Source of the DNA: Caryophanales bacterium UBA7278
Lineage (GTDB): Bacteria; Bacillota_I; Bacilli_A; RFN20; CAG-826
Assembly: GCA_002472275.1 (NCBI GenBank)
Contig: DKRQ01000002.1
Span: 1 to 20,605, forward strand
Direction of reading: 5' to 3'
DNA length: 20,605 bases
Each line of letters starts with the position of its first letter. Within the stretch, counting starts at the first letter, position 1. The position numbers were made by a program, and so were the translations under genes. Shown one piece after another: positions 6,582 through 14,053 of this stretch. The notes under the pieces are model-generated. The model was given only the letters and a program-made list of their open reading frames with translations, was not told the DNA's origin and did no database searches.

Positions 6582-8408
6582 TTAGGCTCCTTTCTTGTTC
6601 CATTTCTCACGGATCTTGTCCGCGAGCTCTTTGTTGGCGGCGGCCCCGTCGTGGAGGCTGCCCTGATCCACCTCGCGTTTGGCCTTCATCTTGTCGGCCG
6701 CGAGGTCGGATTCCTCTTTTATCGTGCGCAGGCACGACTCGAGGACTTCTTTGTCGTAAGGGGGATAGCTTTTCTCGAAGGCCAGCGACGATAGCGCCTT
6801 CTCCACCGGCTCGGCCTCCTCCCCTCCATAGCCGTCGACGAAGCCTAGGAGTGCGCTTACGTCGATGTCGGGGGTGTCTTGGCCTTTGCTTTGCCGGTAT
6901 TCGATGATGTAATTGGCGGCTTCCTCATAGAGGGAGTGATGGAAGTTCCCGACCGACTGGTTATAGAATTCGATGGCTTCCGGCTCATGCATCATGTAGA
7001 AGAGGAGCATCCTTTCGGCGGCGTAGAGCCGATCGAGCATGTAGGCTTCCTTGCTCCTTCCGCGTCCTGCCTTCCTGCGATAGAGGGTTTTCTCCTCGCC
7101 TTCGGCGGGTTCGATGTTACCCTCGTTTTGCCTTAGGAGTTCGCGGATGGCCTCCGGTTTATAGGAGGTCGCCTCCGCCACCTTGACGAGGGTGTCCTCG
7201 AATTCGATGCCGGCCGGCTTGCTCCTTAGGTATGGGAGGAACCTCTCAAGCAAAGCTTGCCGTTCCTTGCTGCTTTCTAATCGCTTGGTGACCGTGTAGT
7301 AGGCTAACGCGAAGTCGATGGGGTCCAGGAGTCTTTCCATCCTGGCCTTGAGGGCCTCGCTCCCCTCCTGTTGGAGGATGTCGTCTGGGTCGCGTAGGTC
7401 GCCTTGGTAATCGACGATCCTGACCGGGAGCCCCGCTTTGGAGAGCATGGTGGCCGCCTTCATCGAGGCGACTTGCCCCGGGTTATCCCCGTCTAGGCCG
7501 ATGCGGATCTCGCATCCTAATCTTCTTAATAGGTTCACCTGGTCGGGCGTAAGCGATGTGCCCATAAGGGCAACCGCGTTAGGAAGGCCCGCTTTCTCCA
7601 GGGCCATGACGTCCATGAAGCCCTCGAGGAGGTAGCAATACCCGTCGCGCCTGGCGGAGACCGCCACGTTATGGTAGTTATAGAGGATCGACCCCTTGTG
7701 GAATAAGGGCGTCTCCGAGGTGTTGATGTATTTGCTGGTGCCGTCTTTTTCTAGTTGTCTGGCCGAGAACCCCACTACCTGACCCTTTGGGTCCCATAGG
7801 GGGAAGATGAGCCTCCCAGCGTTATGGTCGGAGGTCCCTTCGGTCTTGGCGAGGGCGATGCCGATGTCGTCGATCGCCTTGAGGGAATGGCCCTTCGCCT
7901 GCAGGAACTTGATGGTGGTCTGCCCGTCTAGGGGCGCGTAACCGATTTGGTATTTGGCCTGCTGCTGGGCGTCCAGGTTCCTCTTCTTGAGGTATTCCCT
8001 CGCCTTTTCCCCTTCGGGGATGGAGAGACTATAACGGTAGAAGGCGGCGAGGTCGTTGATGCAATCGAGGAGCCTCTTCCTTCCCTCGTCCACCTTGATC
8101 TGCGGGGCTTCGGAGGTGAGGCGCGGGTCGTGGTAGCCGCTGATTTCGGCGACCTTCCGCACCGCTTCCATAAATGGAATCTTTAGATACTTCTCCACGA
8201 AGCCGATCGCGTTGCCGCCGGTCCCGCAGACGAAGCATTTGAAGATCTGCTTCTCCTTGGAGATGCTTAGTGACGGGTTCTTGTCGTCGTGGAACGGGCA
8301 AAGGGCCACGTAGCTCCTGCCTTTTTTCGTAACGGGGATGAACGAGGAAATGACCGACACGATGTCGCTGTTCTTAAGAACGGAATCGATTAGGTCCTGA
8401 CTATACAT
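6582..8408 (-). CDS. dnaG: DNA primase
   Basis: A 608-aa DnaG primase that lays RNA primers at the replication fork. The N-terminal CHC2 zinc finger has C37, H40, C58 and C61 (CPFH...CFVC). The RNA-polymerase core follows. The TOPRIM metal site shows EGFMDV (E262) and GLDGDNPGQ (D306, D308); the residue after DGD is usually followed by AG, here PG. The C-terminal ~150 residues would be the helicase-binding domain. The ATG at 8408 follows a strong AAAGGGGG Shine-Dalgarno. It lies 64 bases after glyS with a possible promoter of its own, and runs straight into sigA. Confidence 0.97.
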   Translation of the reverse strand: MYSQDLIDSVLKNSDIVSVISSFIPVTKKGRSYVALCPFHDDKNPSLSISKEKQIFKCFVCGTGGNAIGFVEKYLKIPFMEAVRKVAEISGYHDPRLTSEAPQIKVDEGRKRLLDCINDLAAFYRYSLSIPEGEKAREYLKKRNLDAQQQAKYQIGYAPLDGQTTIKFLQAKGHSLKAIDDIGIALAKTEGTSDHNAGRLIFPLWDPKGQVVGFSARQLEKDGTSKYINTSETPLFHKGSILYNYHNVAVSARRDGYCYLLEGFMDVMALEKAGLPNAVALMGTSLTPDQVNLLRRLGCEIRIGLDGDNPGQVASMKAATMLSKAGLPVRIVDYQGDLRDPDDILQQEGSEALKARMERLLDPIDFALAYYTVTKRLESSKERQALLERFLPYLRSKPAGIEFEDTLVKVAEATSYKPEAIRELLRQNEGNIEPAEGEEKTLYRRKAGRGRSKEAYMLDRLYAAERMLLFYMMHEPEAIEFYNQSVGNFHHSLYEEAANYIIEYRQSKGQDTPDIDVSALLGFVDGYGGEEAEPVEKALSSLAFEKSYPPYDKEVLESCLRTIKEESDLAADKMKAKREVDQGSLHDGAAANKELADKIREKWNKKGA

Positions 8409-8421
8409 TCGTCCCCCTTTC

Positions 8422-8437
8422 TATATCAATAGATATA
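8422..8437. repeat. Palindrome TATATC-N4-GATATA before dnaG
   Basis: A perfect 6-4-6 inverted repeat ending on the proposed -10 box of dnaG, just upstream of its Shine-Dalgarno. It is AT-rich and could be a regulator site or chance. Confidence 0.35.
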
Positions 8438-8461
8438 CTTCTACTAGGTTTTTACTGACTA
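8432..8461 (-). promoter_or_regulatory. Possible dnaG-sigA promoter
   Basis: On the minus strand TAGTCA (complement of 8456-8461), 18 bases, TATATC (complement of 8432-8437). Both boxes are moderate matches. It lies in the 64-base gap between glyS and dnaG. Confidence 0.35.
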
Positions 8462-8472
8462 TCTACCAGTGT

Positions 8473-9855
8473 TTAGAAGGCGATTGCCTTGCGGATATAT
8501 GAGGGCAAGTCCTCGATTTTGATGCGGACCTGCTGCATGGAATCCCTTTCCCTCACGGTGACGCAGCCATCGTTTTCGCTATCGAAGTCATAGGTCACGC
8601 AGAAGGGGGTTCCGATCTCGTCCTGGCGGCGGTATCTCTTGCCGATGGAGGCCGTCTCGTCGTAGGTGACGGAGAACTCCTTGGCGAGGCTTTGCTCGAT
8701 GGCCGCGGCCTTCTCGCTTAGCTTCTTGGAAAGAGGCAAAACGGCGACCTTGTAAGGCGCGAGCGCGGGATGGAGGCGCATGACGACCCTATCCTCCCCT
8801 CCTTCTTCGCCCTTTTCGACGTCATAGGAGTCGACGAGGGCCATGAGAACGAGGCGGTCGAGGCCCATGGAGGGCTCGATGCAATAGGGAACGTACTTCT
8901 CGTTGGTCTCGGGATCGAAATAGGAAAGGTCTTCCTTGGAATAGTCCATGTGCCTCTTGAGGTCGTAGTCGGTCCTATCGGCGATGCCGAGGATCTCGCC
9001 CCAGCCTAGGGACGGGAAGTTATATTCGATGTCGGTCGTGGCCTTCGAATAGAACGCGAGCTCGGCCGGCTCGTGGTCGCGGTAACGGAGCTTGTCGCCC
9101 TTTACGCCGAGGTCCTCGATGAAATCGAGACACTGCTGCTTCCAATAGGCGAACCATTCGAGGTCGGTGCCCGGTTTGCAGAAGAATTCCATCTCGAGTT
9201 GGTCGAACTCGCGGGTGCGGAACGTGAAGTTCCCCGGGGTGATCTCGTTGCGGAAGCTCTTGCCGGTGTTGCAGATGCCGAAGGGAAGTTTCTTCCTGGT
9301 GACGCGTTGGACGTTTTTGAAGTTGACGAAAACGCCTTGGGCGGTCTCGGGACGGAGGTAGACGATGCTGGAAGCGTCCTCGGTGACGCCGATGGACGTC
9401 TTGAACATCATGTTAAACTTGCGAATCGGGGTTAGATCGCTTTTGCCGCAAACGGAGCAAACGACCTTATGGGTCTTGATGAACTCGTCCATCGCGGCGA
9501 AGTCCATGCCGTCGACGTCGACGTCCGGATATTGGCTCTTGATGAGGCTATCGGCCCTATGCCTTGCTTTGCAAGACTTGCAGTCGACCATCGGGTCGTT
9601 GAAGGTCGAGACGTGGCCGGTGGCCTCCCAGACCTTCGGGTTCATGAGGATGGCGGAGTCGATGCCGACGTTCAGGCTGCTTTCCTGGACGAACCTCTTC
9701 CACCATAGGTCGCGGACGTTCCTCTTGATGAGGGAACCTAGGGGACCGTAGTCCCAGGTATTGGAAAGCCCGCCGTAGATCTGCGAGCTCGGGAAGACGT
9801 AGCCGGTATTGATAAAATGCTGCGTCAGTTCTTCAAACGACTTGTTGCTAGACAT
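8473..9855 (-). CDS. glyS: Glycyl-tRNA synthetase, single-chain (alpha2) type
   Basis: A 460-aa class II glycyl-tRNA synthetase that charges tRNA-Gly. The class II features are visible: GGLSNTWDYGPLGSL near the N-terminus, RPETAQGVFVNF, motif 2 FRNEITPGNFTFRTREFDQLEMEFF region, and motif 3 PSMGLDRLVL. A C-terminal anticodon-binding domain follows (VAVLPLSKK onward). A Cys-rich insertion (CKSC, CSVC) resembles a zinc knot. Two adjacent ATGs exist (9858 and 9855). I take 9855, since AAGGAG then has 6 rather than 3 bases of spacing. B. subtilis carries the unrelated two-subunit glyQ-glyS pair at this locus, so a non-homologous replacement has occurred in place. The gene has a strong promoter and a short structured leader. 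Confidence 0.95.
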   Translation of the reverse strand: MSSNKSFEELTQHFINTGYVFPSSQIYGGLSNTWDYGPLGSLIKRNVRDLWWKRFVQESSLNVGIDSAILMNPKVWEATGHVSTFNDPMVDCKSCKARHRADSLIKSQYPDVDVDGMDFAAMDEFIKTHKVVCSVCGKSDLTPIRKFNMMFKTSIGVTEDASSIVYLRPETAQGVFVNFKNVQRVTRKKLPFGICNTGKSFRNEITPGNFTFRTREFDQLEMEFFCKPGTDLEWFAYWKQQCLDFIEDLGVKGDKLRYRDHEPAELAFYSKATTDIEYNFPSLGWGEILGIADRTDYDLKRHMDYSKEDLSYFDPETNEKYVPYCIEPSMGLDRLVLMALVDSYDVEKGEEGGEDRVVMRLHPALAPYKVAVLPLSKKLSEKAAAIEQSLAKEFSVTYDETASIGKRYRRQDEIGTPFCVTYDFDSENDGCVTVRERDSMQQVRIKIEDLPSYIRKAIAF

Positions 9856-9867
9856 CATATACTCCTT

Positions 9868-9904
9868 GCCCTATTGATAGGCATTGCTTCTAAGAAGCAC
9901 AATG
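9868..9904 (-). promoter_or_regulatory. Two small hairpins in the glyS leader
   Basis: Between the glyS promoter and its Shine-Dalgarno the minus strand has GCTTC-TTA-GAAGC with a CATT/AATG extension (9882-9904), then GCCtAT/ATAGGC-like pairing (9868-9882). The leader is only about 50 bases, too short for a glycine T-box. The hairpins may affect mRNA stability or translation. Confidence 0.4.
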
Positions 9905-9909
9905 AAAGA

Positions 9910-9938
9910 ATTAAGATGGTTTTCGGTGTAATTGTCAA
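9910..9938 (-). promoter_or_regulatory. glyS promoter
   Basis: On the minus strand a perfect -35 TTGACA (complement of 9933-9938), 17 bases, then CTTAAT (complement of 9910-9915). Just upstream is a CCCTT-AAA-AAGGG hairpin following recO. Transcription should start near 9903. Confidence 0.65.
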
Positions 9939-9964
9939 CCCTTTTTAAGGGAACTTCAACCCTG

Positions 9965-10699
9965 TCAGTATCGAAGGATTTGGCCGATTGAGGCGAGTTT
10001 GACGCCCGTCATGTCGTAGGCGAACTCGCAAAGGGAGGAAAAAGCGGGCAATAGATGCTCCTTCCCAAAGCTCACGCGTTCGATGTCCGCGTCGCCGCAA
10101 CGGAAGGCGAAACGGTACATCTTGAGGGCGAATGGGTCGAGTTTTGGCATCGAGGCCTCGTCGAAGCATTCCCGGCAAACGTAGCCCCCCGCTTCCGGGG
10201 AGAAGGTGACGATGCCGGTCTTGCTGCCACACAAGGCGCAGCCGTCCACGTCTAGGCCATAGCCGCTTAGGCGCAAGGCGAAGCAAAGGTAGAGGAAGAG
10301 CATCGAGTAGGGATCGCGCCCCTTTTTGATCGCGTTTAGGGTCGCCAGTAGGCGCGAATAGGCCTTGGGCGCATCCTCGGCCATGATGAGGGAGAGGGTG
10401 ATCTCGAATAGGCCCGAGACGGCCATCGAGGCCTCGTAGCTATCCAAAACGAGGTAGCTTTGGAGCATAGATCCCTCCTTAAGCGTCATAGAGCCGCCTG
10501 AGGAGACGGTGAGGGTGAAGTCGCTTAGACTCCCTTCCATCGTCGAGGAAAGCGCGCTGGAGGCGCTTTTCCTGGCCCCGCGGGCATAGAAGGAGAAATA
10601 CCCATCCTGCCCAAGGCAGGTGACCATCGCGTCGGATTCCTTTTGGGGGACGAGGCGCAGGACGATGCCGCGTCTAGATTCCACGCTACTCGTCGCCAT
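9965..10699 (-). CDS. recO: DNA repair protein RecO
   Basis: A 244-aa RecO, which loads RecA onto SSB-coated single-stranded DNA with RecR in RecF-pathway repair. The N-terminal OB-fold begins GIVLRLVPQKESDAM and continues through SFYARGARK. The helical C-terminal part contains a zinc-binding pair CALC (C154, C157) and CREC (C175, C178). The start codon lies inside the end of era (14-base overlap), which fits translational coupling; the Shine-Dalgarno is weak. The era-recO order is standard in Bacillota. Confidence 0.93.
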   Translation of the reverse strand: MATSSVESRRGIVLRLVPQKESDAMVTCLGQDGYFSFYARGARKSASSALSSTMEGSLSDFTLTVSSGGSMTLKEGSMLQSYLVLDSYEASMAVSGLFEITLSLIMAEDAPKAYSRLLATLNAIKKGRDPYSMLFLYLCFALRLSGYGLDVDGCALCGSKTGIVTFSPEAGGYVCRECFDEASMPKLDPFALKMYRFAFRCGDADIERVSFGKEHLLPAFSSLCEFAYDMTGVKLASIGQILRY

Positions 10700-11567
10700 A
10701 GCCTAGTTCGGATAGGGCTTTGGGCGAATCGCGCCAGCCCGGGAGGAGGACGACCTCGATTGTGAGGTCCCCCACCCTCTTATGCCAGTCCTTCTCCATC
10801 TGCTGACGGGCGGACATGGAAATGCGTTTGATCATGGAGCCGCCCTTGCCGATCACGATGGCCTTGTGGGCGGGCTTGTCGACGATGATCGCGGCCTCGA
10901 TGTAATAGGCGCCGCGCTTATCCTCGAAGGAACGGATGCTGACCGCGGAGCTATGGGGCACTTCTTCCTTAAGGAAGTGAAGCATCTTCTCGCGGATGAT
11001 CTCCTTGGCTTGGAACTCCTTGCTCTTGTCGGTGATCATCTCCTCGGGATAGAAGGCGACCTCGGAGGAAAGGGAAGGCAAGACGGCCTCCTTGATCTCC
11101 TTGATGCCGAAATTCTCCTTAAAGGAGGCGAGGATCAGCTCTATGTCGGGATAATGCTCCTTGATCTCCTGTTGCTTGGCTTCGCCCACCACCGGGGGGA
11201 TCAAATCGATTTTGTTGAGGACGAGGACCCGCTTGCACTCGGTCTTGATGGAGTCGAGGATGCGGAAATCCGGGGCCAAATCGCGGCTAGAGGCGTCGAA
11301 GATGTAGACGATCGCGTCGACGTCCCTGCTGCTTGCGAACGCGCTTTTGCGCATATGGCTGTCTAACTTCCTCTCCCCTTGGTGGATGCCCGGGGTGTCG
11401 ACGAAGACGACTTGGAGGTCCTTTTCGTTAAGGATGCCGATCACGGAGTCCCTCGTGGTCTGCGCCTTAGGCGAGACAATGGACACCTTCTTGGACAAAA
11501 GGGCGTTCAAAAGGGTCGATTTGCCGGCGTTAGGCCTGCCTAATATCGCGACGAAACCGCTCTTCAT
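10686..11567 (-). CDS. era: GTPase Era
   Basis: A 293-aa ribosome-assembly GTPase binding the 3' end of 16S rRNA. G1 is GRPNAGKST (10-18), G3 DTPG (57-60), G4 NKID (118-121). The C-terminal KH domain shows VIGKGGSMIKRIS with the basic KH loop. The ATG overlaps the cdd stop as ATGA, so translation is coupled. Together with ybeY upstream and rsmE further up, it makes this a ribosome-maturation neighbourhood. Confidence 0.97.
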   Translation of the reverse strand: MKSGFVAILGRPNAGKSTLLNALLSKKVSIVSPKAQTTRDSVIGILNEKDLQVVFVDTPGIHQGERKLDSHMRKSAFASSRDVDAIVYIFDASSRDLAPDFRILDSIKTECKRVLVLNKIDLIPPVVGEAKQQEIKEHYPDIELILASFKENFGIKEIKEAVLPSLSSEVAFYPEEMITDKSKEFQAKEIIREKMLHFLKEEVPHSSAVSIRSFEDKRGAYYIEAAIIVDKPAHKAIVIGKGGSMIKRISMSARQQMEKDWHKRVGDLTIEVVLLPGWRDSPKALSELGYGDE

Positions 11568-11962
11568 AGGGATTCCCCGTCGAAGGCGAAGGGCAATAGC
11601 TCCTCCGAATCGGTCGTCATGACGTCGCCTTTTAGGTTGGCGAGGTAGATCGGCTTGTCATGGGGGAAAAGCTCGGAGATGACCTGACGGCAGGCGCCGC
11701 AGGGGGAAATCGGGGCGTCGGTGTCGCCGACGACGGCGAGGGCCTCGAAGTCCTCGCTGGTCTTGCCCTCCATGAGGGCGTGGTAGATCGCGTTCCTTTC
11801 GGCGCACATGCAAAGGGGATAAGAGGCGTTTTCGACGTTGGCCCCCTCGTAGACGGTGCCGTCGCGGCAAAGCAAGGCCGCCCCCACCGCGAAATGGGAA
11901 TAGGGCGAGTACGATTTGGCGCGGGCGTTCTTCGCGATTTGGATCAGTTCATTGGGTTCCAT
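11564..11962 (-). CDS. cdd: Cytidine deaminase
   Basis: A 132-aa homotetrameric-type cytidine deaminase that turns (deoxy)cytidine into (deoxy)uridine in pyrimidine salvage. The zinc site is C53-A-E55 (MCAERNA) and PCGAC (C88, C91); E55 is the proton shuttle. I choose the ATG at 11962, since AAAGGAG at 11970-11976 then has 7 bases of spacing. The ATG at 11968 overlaps the ybeY stop as ATGA but would leave only 1 base of spacing, and would add two residues. deoC, another nucleoside-catabolism gene, lies about 3 kb upstream in the same direction. dgkA, usual between ybeY and cdd in Bacilli, is absent. Confidence 0.95.
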   Translation of the reverse strand: MEPNELIQIAKNARAKSYSPYSHFAVGAALLCRDGTVYEGANVENASYPLCMCAERNAIYHALMEGKTSEDFEALAVVGDTDAPISPCGACRQVISELFPHDKPIYLANLKGDVMTTDSEELLPFAFDGESL

Positions 11963-11964
11963 GG

Positions 11965-12429
11965 TCATTCTCCTTTCGCCTCGAAGGCGGACAGTATCTT
12001 TTCCTGGAGGGGGAACATCACTTCCTCGTCCTCCTTTTTCATGTGGTCGTAGCCTAGAAGATGGAGCAAACCGTGCACGAAGAGGAAGAGGAGCTCCCGT
12101 CTATCGCTATTGCCGATCTCCTTGGCCTGCTCCAAGGCGCGGGGCACGCAAATGAATATCTCGCCTAGTAGGCGCGGCGCGTCCCCTATGATGGCCCCTA
12201 GCTCGCTTTTATCGTCATTGAAGGCGAAGGAGATCACGTCGGTCACGCGGTCGATGCCGCGGTAGTCCCGGTTGATGTCTTGAATCGTCTTCTCATCCAC
12301 GAGCGAGACGTCGACCTCGTAGTTTTCCTTGACTTTAAGCAAGGAGAAGGCGGTCTCCATCAGGCCTAGGTAGAGTTCTTCCAAATGGGCGTAGGAGCCG
12401 CCGGTGAGGTCTTCGAAGCAAAGTTCCAT
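11965..12429 (-). CDS. ybeY: Endoribonuclease YbeY (rRNA maturation)
   Basis: A 154-aa zinc-dependent endoribonuclease in 16S rRNA 3'-end processing and ribosome quality control. The signature HGLLHLLGYDH supplies zinc ligands H119, H123 and H129, and RGIDRVTDVISFAF is the usual conserved strand region. The ATG at 12429 has only a distant GGGTGG-like Shine-Dalgarno. A hairpin (TTCCCC/GGGGAA) lies in the 40-base gap behind the C39 gene, but without a T-run. phoH, normally directly upstream in Bacillota, is missing and the C39 protein gene takes its place. Confidence 0.95.
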   Translation of the reverse strand: MELCFEDLTGGSYAHLEELYLGLMETAFSLLKVKENYEVDVSLVDEKTIQDINRDYRGIDRVTDVISFAFNDDKSELGAIIGDAPRLLGEIFICVPRALEQAKEIGNSDRRELLFLFVHGLLHLLGYDHMKKEDEEVMFPLQEKILSAFEAKGE

Positions 12430-12469
12430 GGTCTAACTCTACCACCCTTCCCCCATAAAGGGGAAACGA

Positions 12470-13645
12470 TTACTTGCCCTTTCCCCTCAAATGGACCTGA
12501 TAAAAGGCCTCTTCCTTGCGCCTATTCGGGGCGAAGAGGAGGAAGTCGACGAGATGGCGGGCCTCGGCGAGGGCGAAGGCGATGACTAGCCAAGAGAAGA
12601 CGAGCTCCCCTACCCCTAGGCCTTCGTAAAGGCAGCGGAAGACCGCCCCGATGACCGCAAGAGTCTGGGCGAGGGTCGATTCGAAGAGCAGCACCGTCCC
12701 GAATTTCCTCGAATCCTTGAATAAGGGGGCTAGGTCATCGTTTCCCTTATAGAAGGAACGCTCCCTCACGGCTACCCTTGCTTCCAGCTTGAGGCGGTAT
12801 ACGCCTAATCCTAGGTAGGACAGCGAGGCCAAGAAGAGGCAAATCAGGGCCGTCAGGCCTAAGGCGAGGTTAAGGTAAAGTAGCCCCGCCAGAAGCGCCA
12901 TGATCTCGGTTAGAACGAAGGCGAAACCAGGCAGATCTAAGAGCAAAACCCTCTTGTAAGAACAATGGTGGGAATAGCGGATCCTCCTTTCTTTTTCTCC
13001 CCCCATATATAGGGAGAGTTCGCAATCCCGGTCGAATTTGGAAAGTAGCCAAAGGCTAAGGACCTTCCTTATCCCCGAGAGGAGGCAGGATAGGAGGAGG
13101 GTCGGGAGAAGGAAACCGCCGCCAGGGAACCTCTGATGGAGGACGAAACCGCCTAGCAGCAAGGGCGCCTGGAGGAGGGAACAGAGGCAAAGGAGGAAGC
13201 ATAAAAATGGAAAAGGGGGTGATTTCTTTGCCGGTGTTCCCTCTTCAAGGAACCCTATCGGTTTGAGGTAGATCCCCTCCATGAGGGCCGAAAGGGTCGC
13301 TTTTTCGACCGACCTTGCGCCGCGGCCGGGATCGAGCAAACGCGCCTTGCGGCCCCCCACTTTGGAAAGGACGACGGCGTGAAGGGCTCCGTCTTCCCTT
13401 AGGAGGAGGAGGACGGGTGGCTTGACCGCCGACAAAAAGGAGTCCTTGTCGGTGACCGCGTATCCCTCGAGGGAAAGCCCAAATCCCCTTGCGTAGTCCA
13501 GTAGTTCCGCAAGGCTAGGCGCTTCGGCTACGAGGGGTTCGCTCGCGTAACGGTACCGCTTGTCCCCGCTTAGGAGGACTAGAAGCGTCTTGACCGCGGC
13601 GAATCCGCAGCCATGGTCAGTCGTTTGATAAGCCACGTTGTCCAC
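12470..13645 (-). CDS. C39-type peptidase fused to ABC-exporter-like membrane domain, no ATPase domain
   Basis: A 391-aa membrane protein. Residues 1-125 match the C39 peptidase of double-glycine exporters: Q7 (oxyanion Gln), C13 (QTTDHGCG), H89 (GALHAVVL), D105 (LLDPGRG). Q-to-C (6) and H-to-D (16) spacings equal those I recall for ComA, so the peptidase looks intact. About six hydrophobic segments follow (near 146-168, 178-202, 239-262, 264-285, 318-340, 348-370). The last pair, with GLGVGELVFSWLVIAFAL, resembles the end of an ABC-exporter membrane domain. The protein then stops: no Walker A, LSGGQ or Walker B, and ybeY begins 40 bases on. The start is GTG; a second GTG at 13636 has better AAGG spacing. 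A TATATA box (13650-13655) lies just before it. Substrate unknown; no double-glycine peptide gene was seen nearby. Confidence 0.75.
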   Translation of the reverse strand: MDNVAYQTTDHGCGFAAVKTLLVLLSGDKRYRYASEPLVAEAPSLAELLDYARGFGLSLEGYAVTDKDSFLSAVKPPVLLLLREDGALHAVVLSKVGGRKARLLDPGRGARSVEKATLSALMEGIYLKPIGFLEEGTPAKKSPPFPFLCFLLCLCSLLQAPLLLGGFVLHQRFPGGGFLLPTLLLSCLLSGIRKVLSLWLLSKFDRDCELSLYMGGEKERRIRYSHHCSYKRVLLLDLPGFAFVLTEIMALLAGLLYLNLALGLTALICLFLASLSYLGLGVYRLKLEARVAVRERSFYKGNDDLAPLFKDSRKFGTVLLFESTLAQTLAVIGAVFRCLYEGLGVGELVFSWLVIAFALAEARHLVDFLLFAPNRRKEEAFYQVHLRGKGK

Positions 13646-13691
13646 GCCTTATATAGGGGTGAAACGGGGCAAAAAGTGATTCGAGTTGAGC

Positions 13692-13721
13692 AAAAAAAAG
13701 AAAACCCTCCAGAGGAGGGTT
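13692..13721 (-). terminator. rpsU terminator
   Basis: On the minus strand AACCCTCC-TCT-GGAGGGTT (13703-13721) is followed by TTCTTTTTTTT. The stem is a perfect 8 bp. Confidence 0.9.
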
Positions 13722-13726
13722 GAATC

Positions 13727-13742
13727 CGCTAACGATTTAGCG
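13727..13742 (-). repeat. Small hairpin between rpsU stop and its terminator
   Basis: CGCTAA-N4-TTAGCG, a perfect 6-bp stem with a 4-base loop, directly after the rpsU stop codon. It may protect the 3' end of the short mRNA; no T-run follows it. Confidence 0.45.
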
Positions 13743-13745
13743 AGA

Positions 13746-13922
13746 TTACCATTTCTTGCGGCGGGCAAGTTTGGATTTCATCTTCCTCTTGAGCGCCGGC
13801 TTGAGGTAAGCCTCGCGTTTACGGGTCTCGAGGAGGATGCCAGACTTGTTGACGCCACGCTTGAAGCGACGGAGCGCTTCGTCAAGGGATTCGCCTTCGC
13901 GGACGACGGTTTTGACTGCCAT
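13746..13922 (-). CDS. rpsU: 30S ribosomal protein S21
   Basis: A 58-aa S21 of the small ribosomal subunit, beginning MAVKTVVREGESLDEALRRF and ending in a basic tail (KSKLARRKKW). Length and sequence fit the family. The ATG follows a full AGGAGGTGA Shine-Dalgarno. It has its own promoter and terminator and forms a one-gene unit. In B. subtilis rpsU also lies between mtaB/yqeW and the ybeY-era cluster. Confidence 0.96.
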   Translation of the reverse strand: MAVKTVVREGESLDEALRRFKRGVNKSGILLETRKREAYLKPALKRKMKSKLARRKKW

Positions 13923-13956
13923 GCTGATTCACCTCCTCTCAAGAGAGCCGAGGAAA

Positions 13957-13985
13957 ATGATAGGCGCTTCCCCTTTCGATTTCAA
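13957..13985 (-). promoter_or_regulatory. rpsU promoter
   Basis: On the minus strand TTGAAA (complement of 13980-13985), 17 bases, TATCAT (complement of 13957-13962). Transcription should start near 13950, giving a leader of about 28 bases with the AGGAGGTGA site. Confidence 0.7.
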
Positions 13986-14005
13986 CAAAAACCGTTTCTT
14001 TATAG

Positions 14006-14046
14006 AAAAACACCCGCCCCATCCGTGTTTCTTAGGGGTCGGGTGT
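14006..14046 (-). terminator. Terminator of the deoC-Sel1 unit
   Basis: On the minus strand ACACCC-GA-CCCC pairs with GGGG-C-GGGTGT across a 14-base loop and is followed by TTTTCT. It lies 8 bases after the Sel1 gene stop. Confidence 0.8.
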
Positions 14047-14053
14047 GTTCGAA

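Noticed and set aside
9073..9435. Plus-strand frame opposite glyS
   Set aside because: Shadow frame; the minus-strand glycyl-tRNA synthetase is unambiguous.
9939..9964. CCCTT-AAA-AAGGG hairpin after recO, as terminator
   Set aside because: The stem is only 5 bp and is followed by the glyS -35 box rather than a T-run.
9856..9964. Glycine T-box riboswitch before glyS
   Set aside because: The gap is too short and lacks the T-box core; a direct promoter explains it better.
10782..11366. 194-residue plus-strand frame opposite era
   Set aside because: Shadow of era; sequence is Asp/Gly/Leu-rich, typical of reverse reading of this codon usage.
12430..12469. Hairpin TTCCCC/GGGGAA between the C39 gene and ybeY, as terminator
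   Set aside because: No T-run follows on either strand; the genes are probably co-transcribed.
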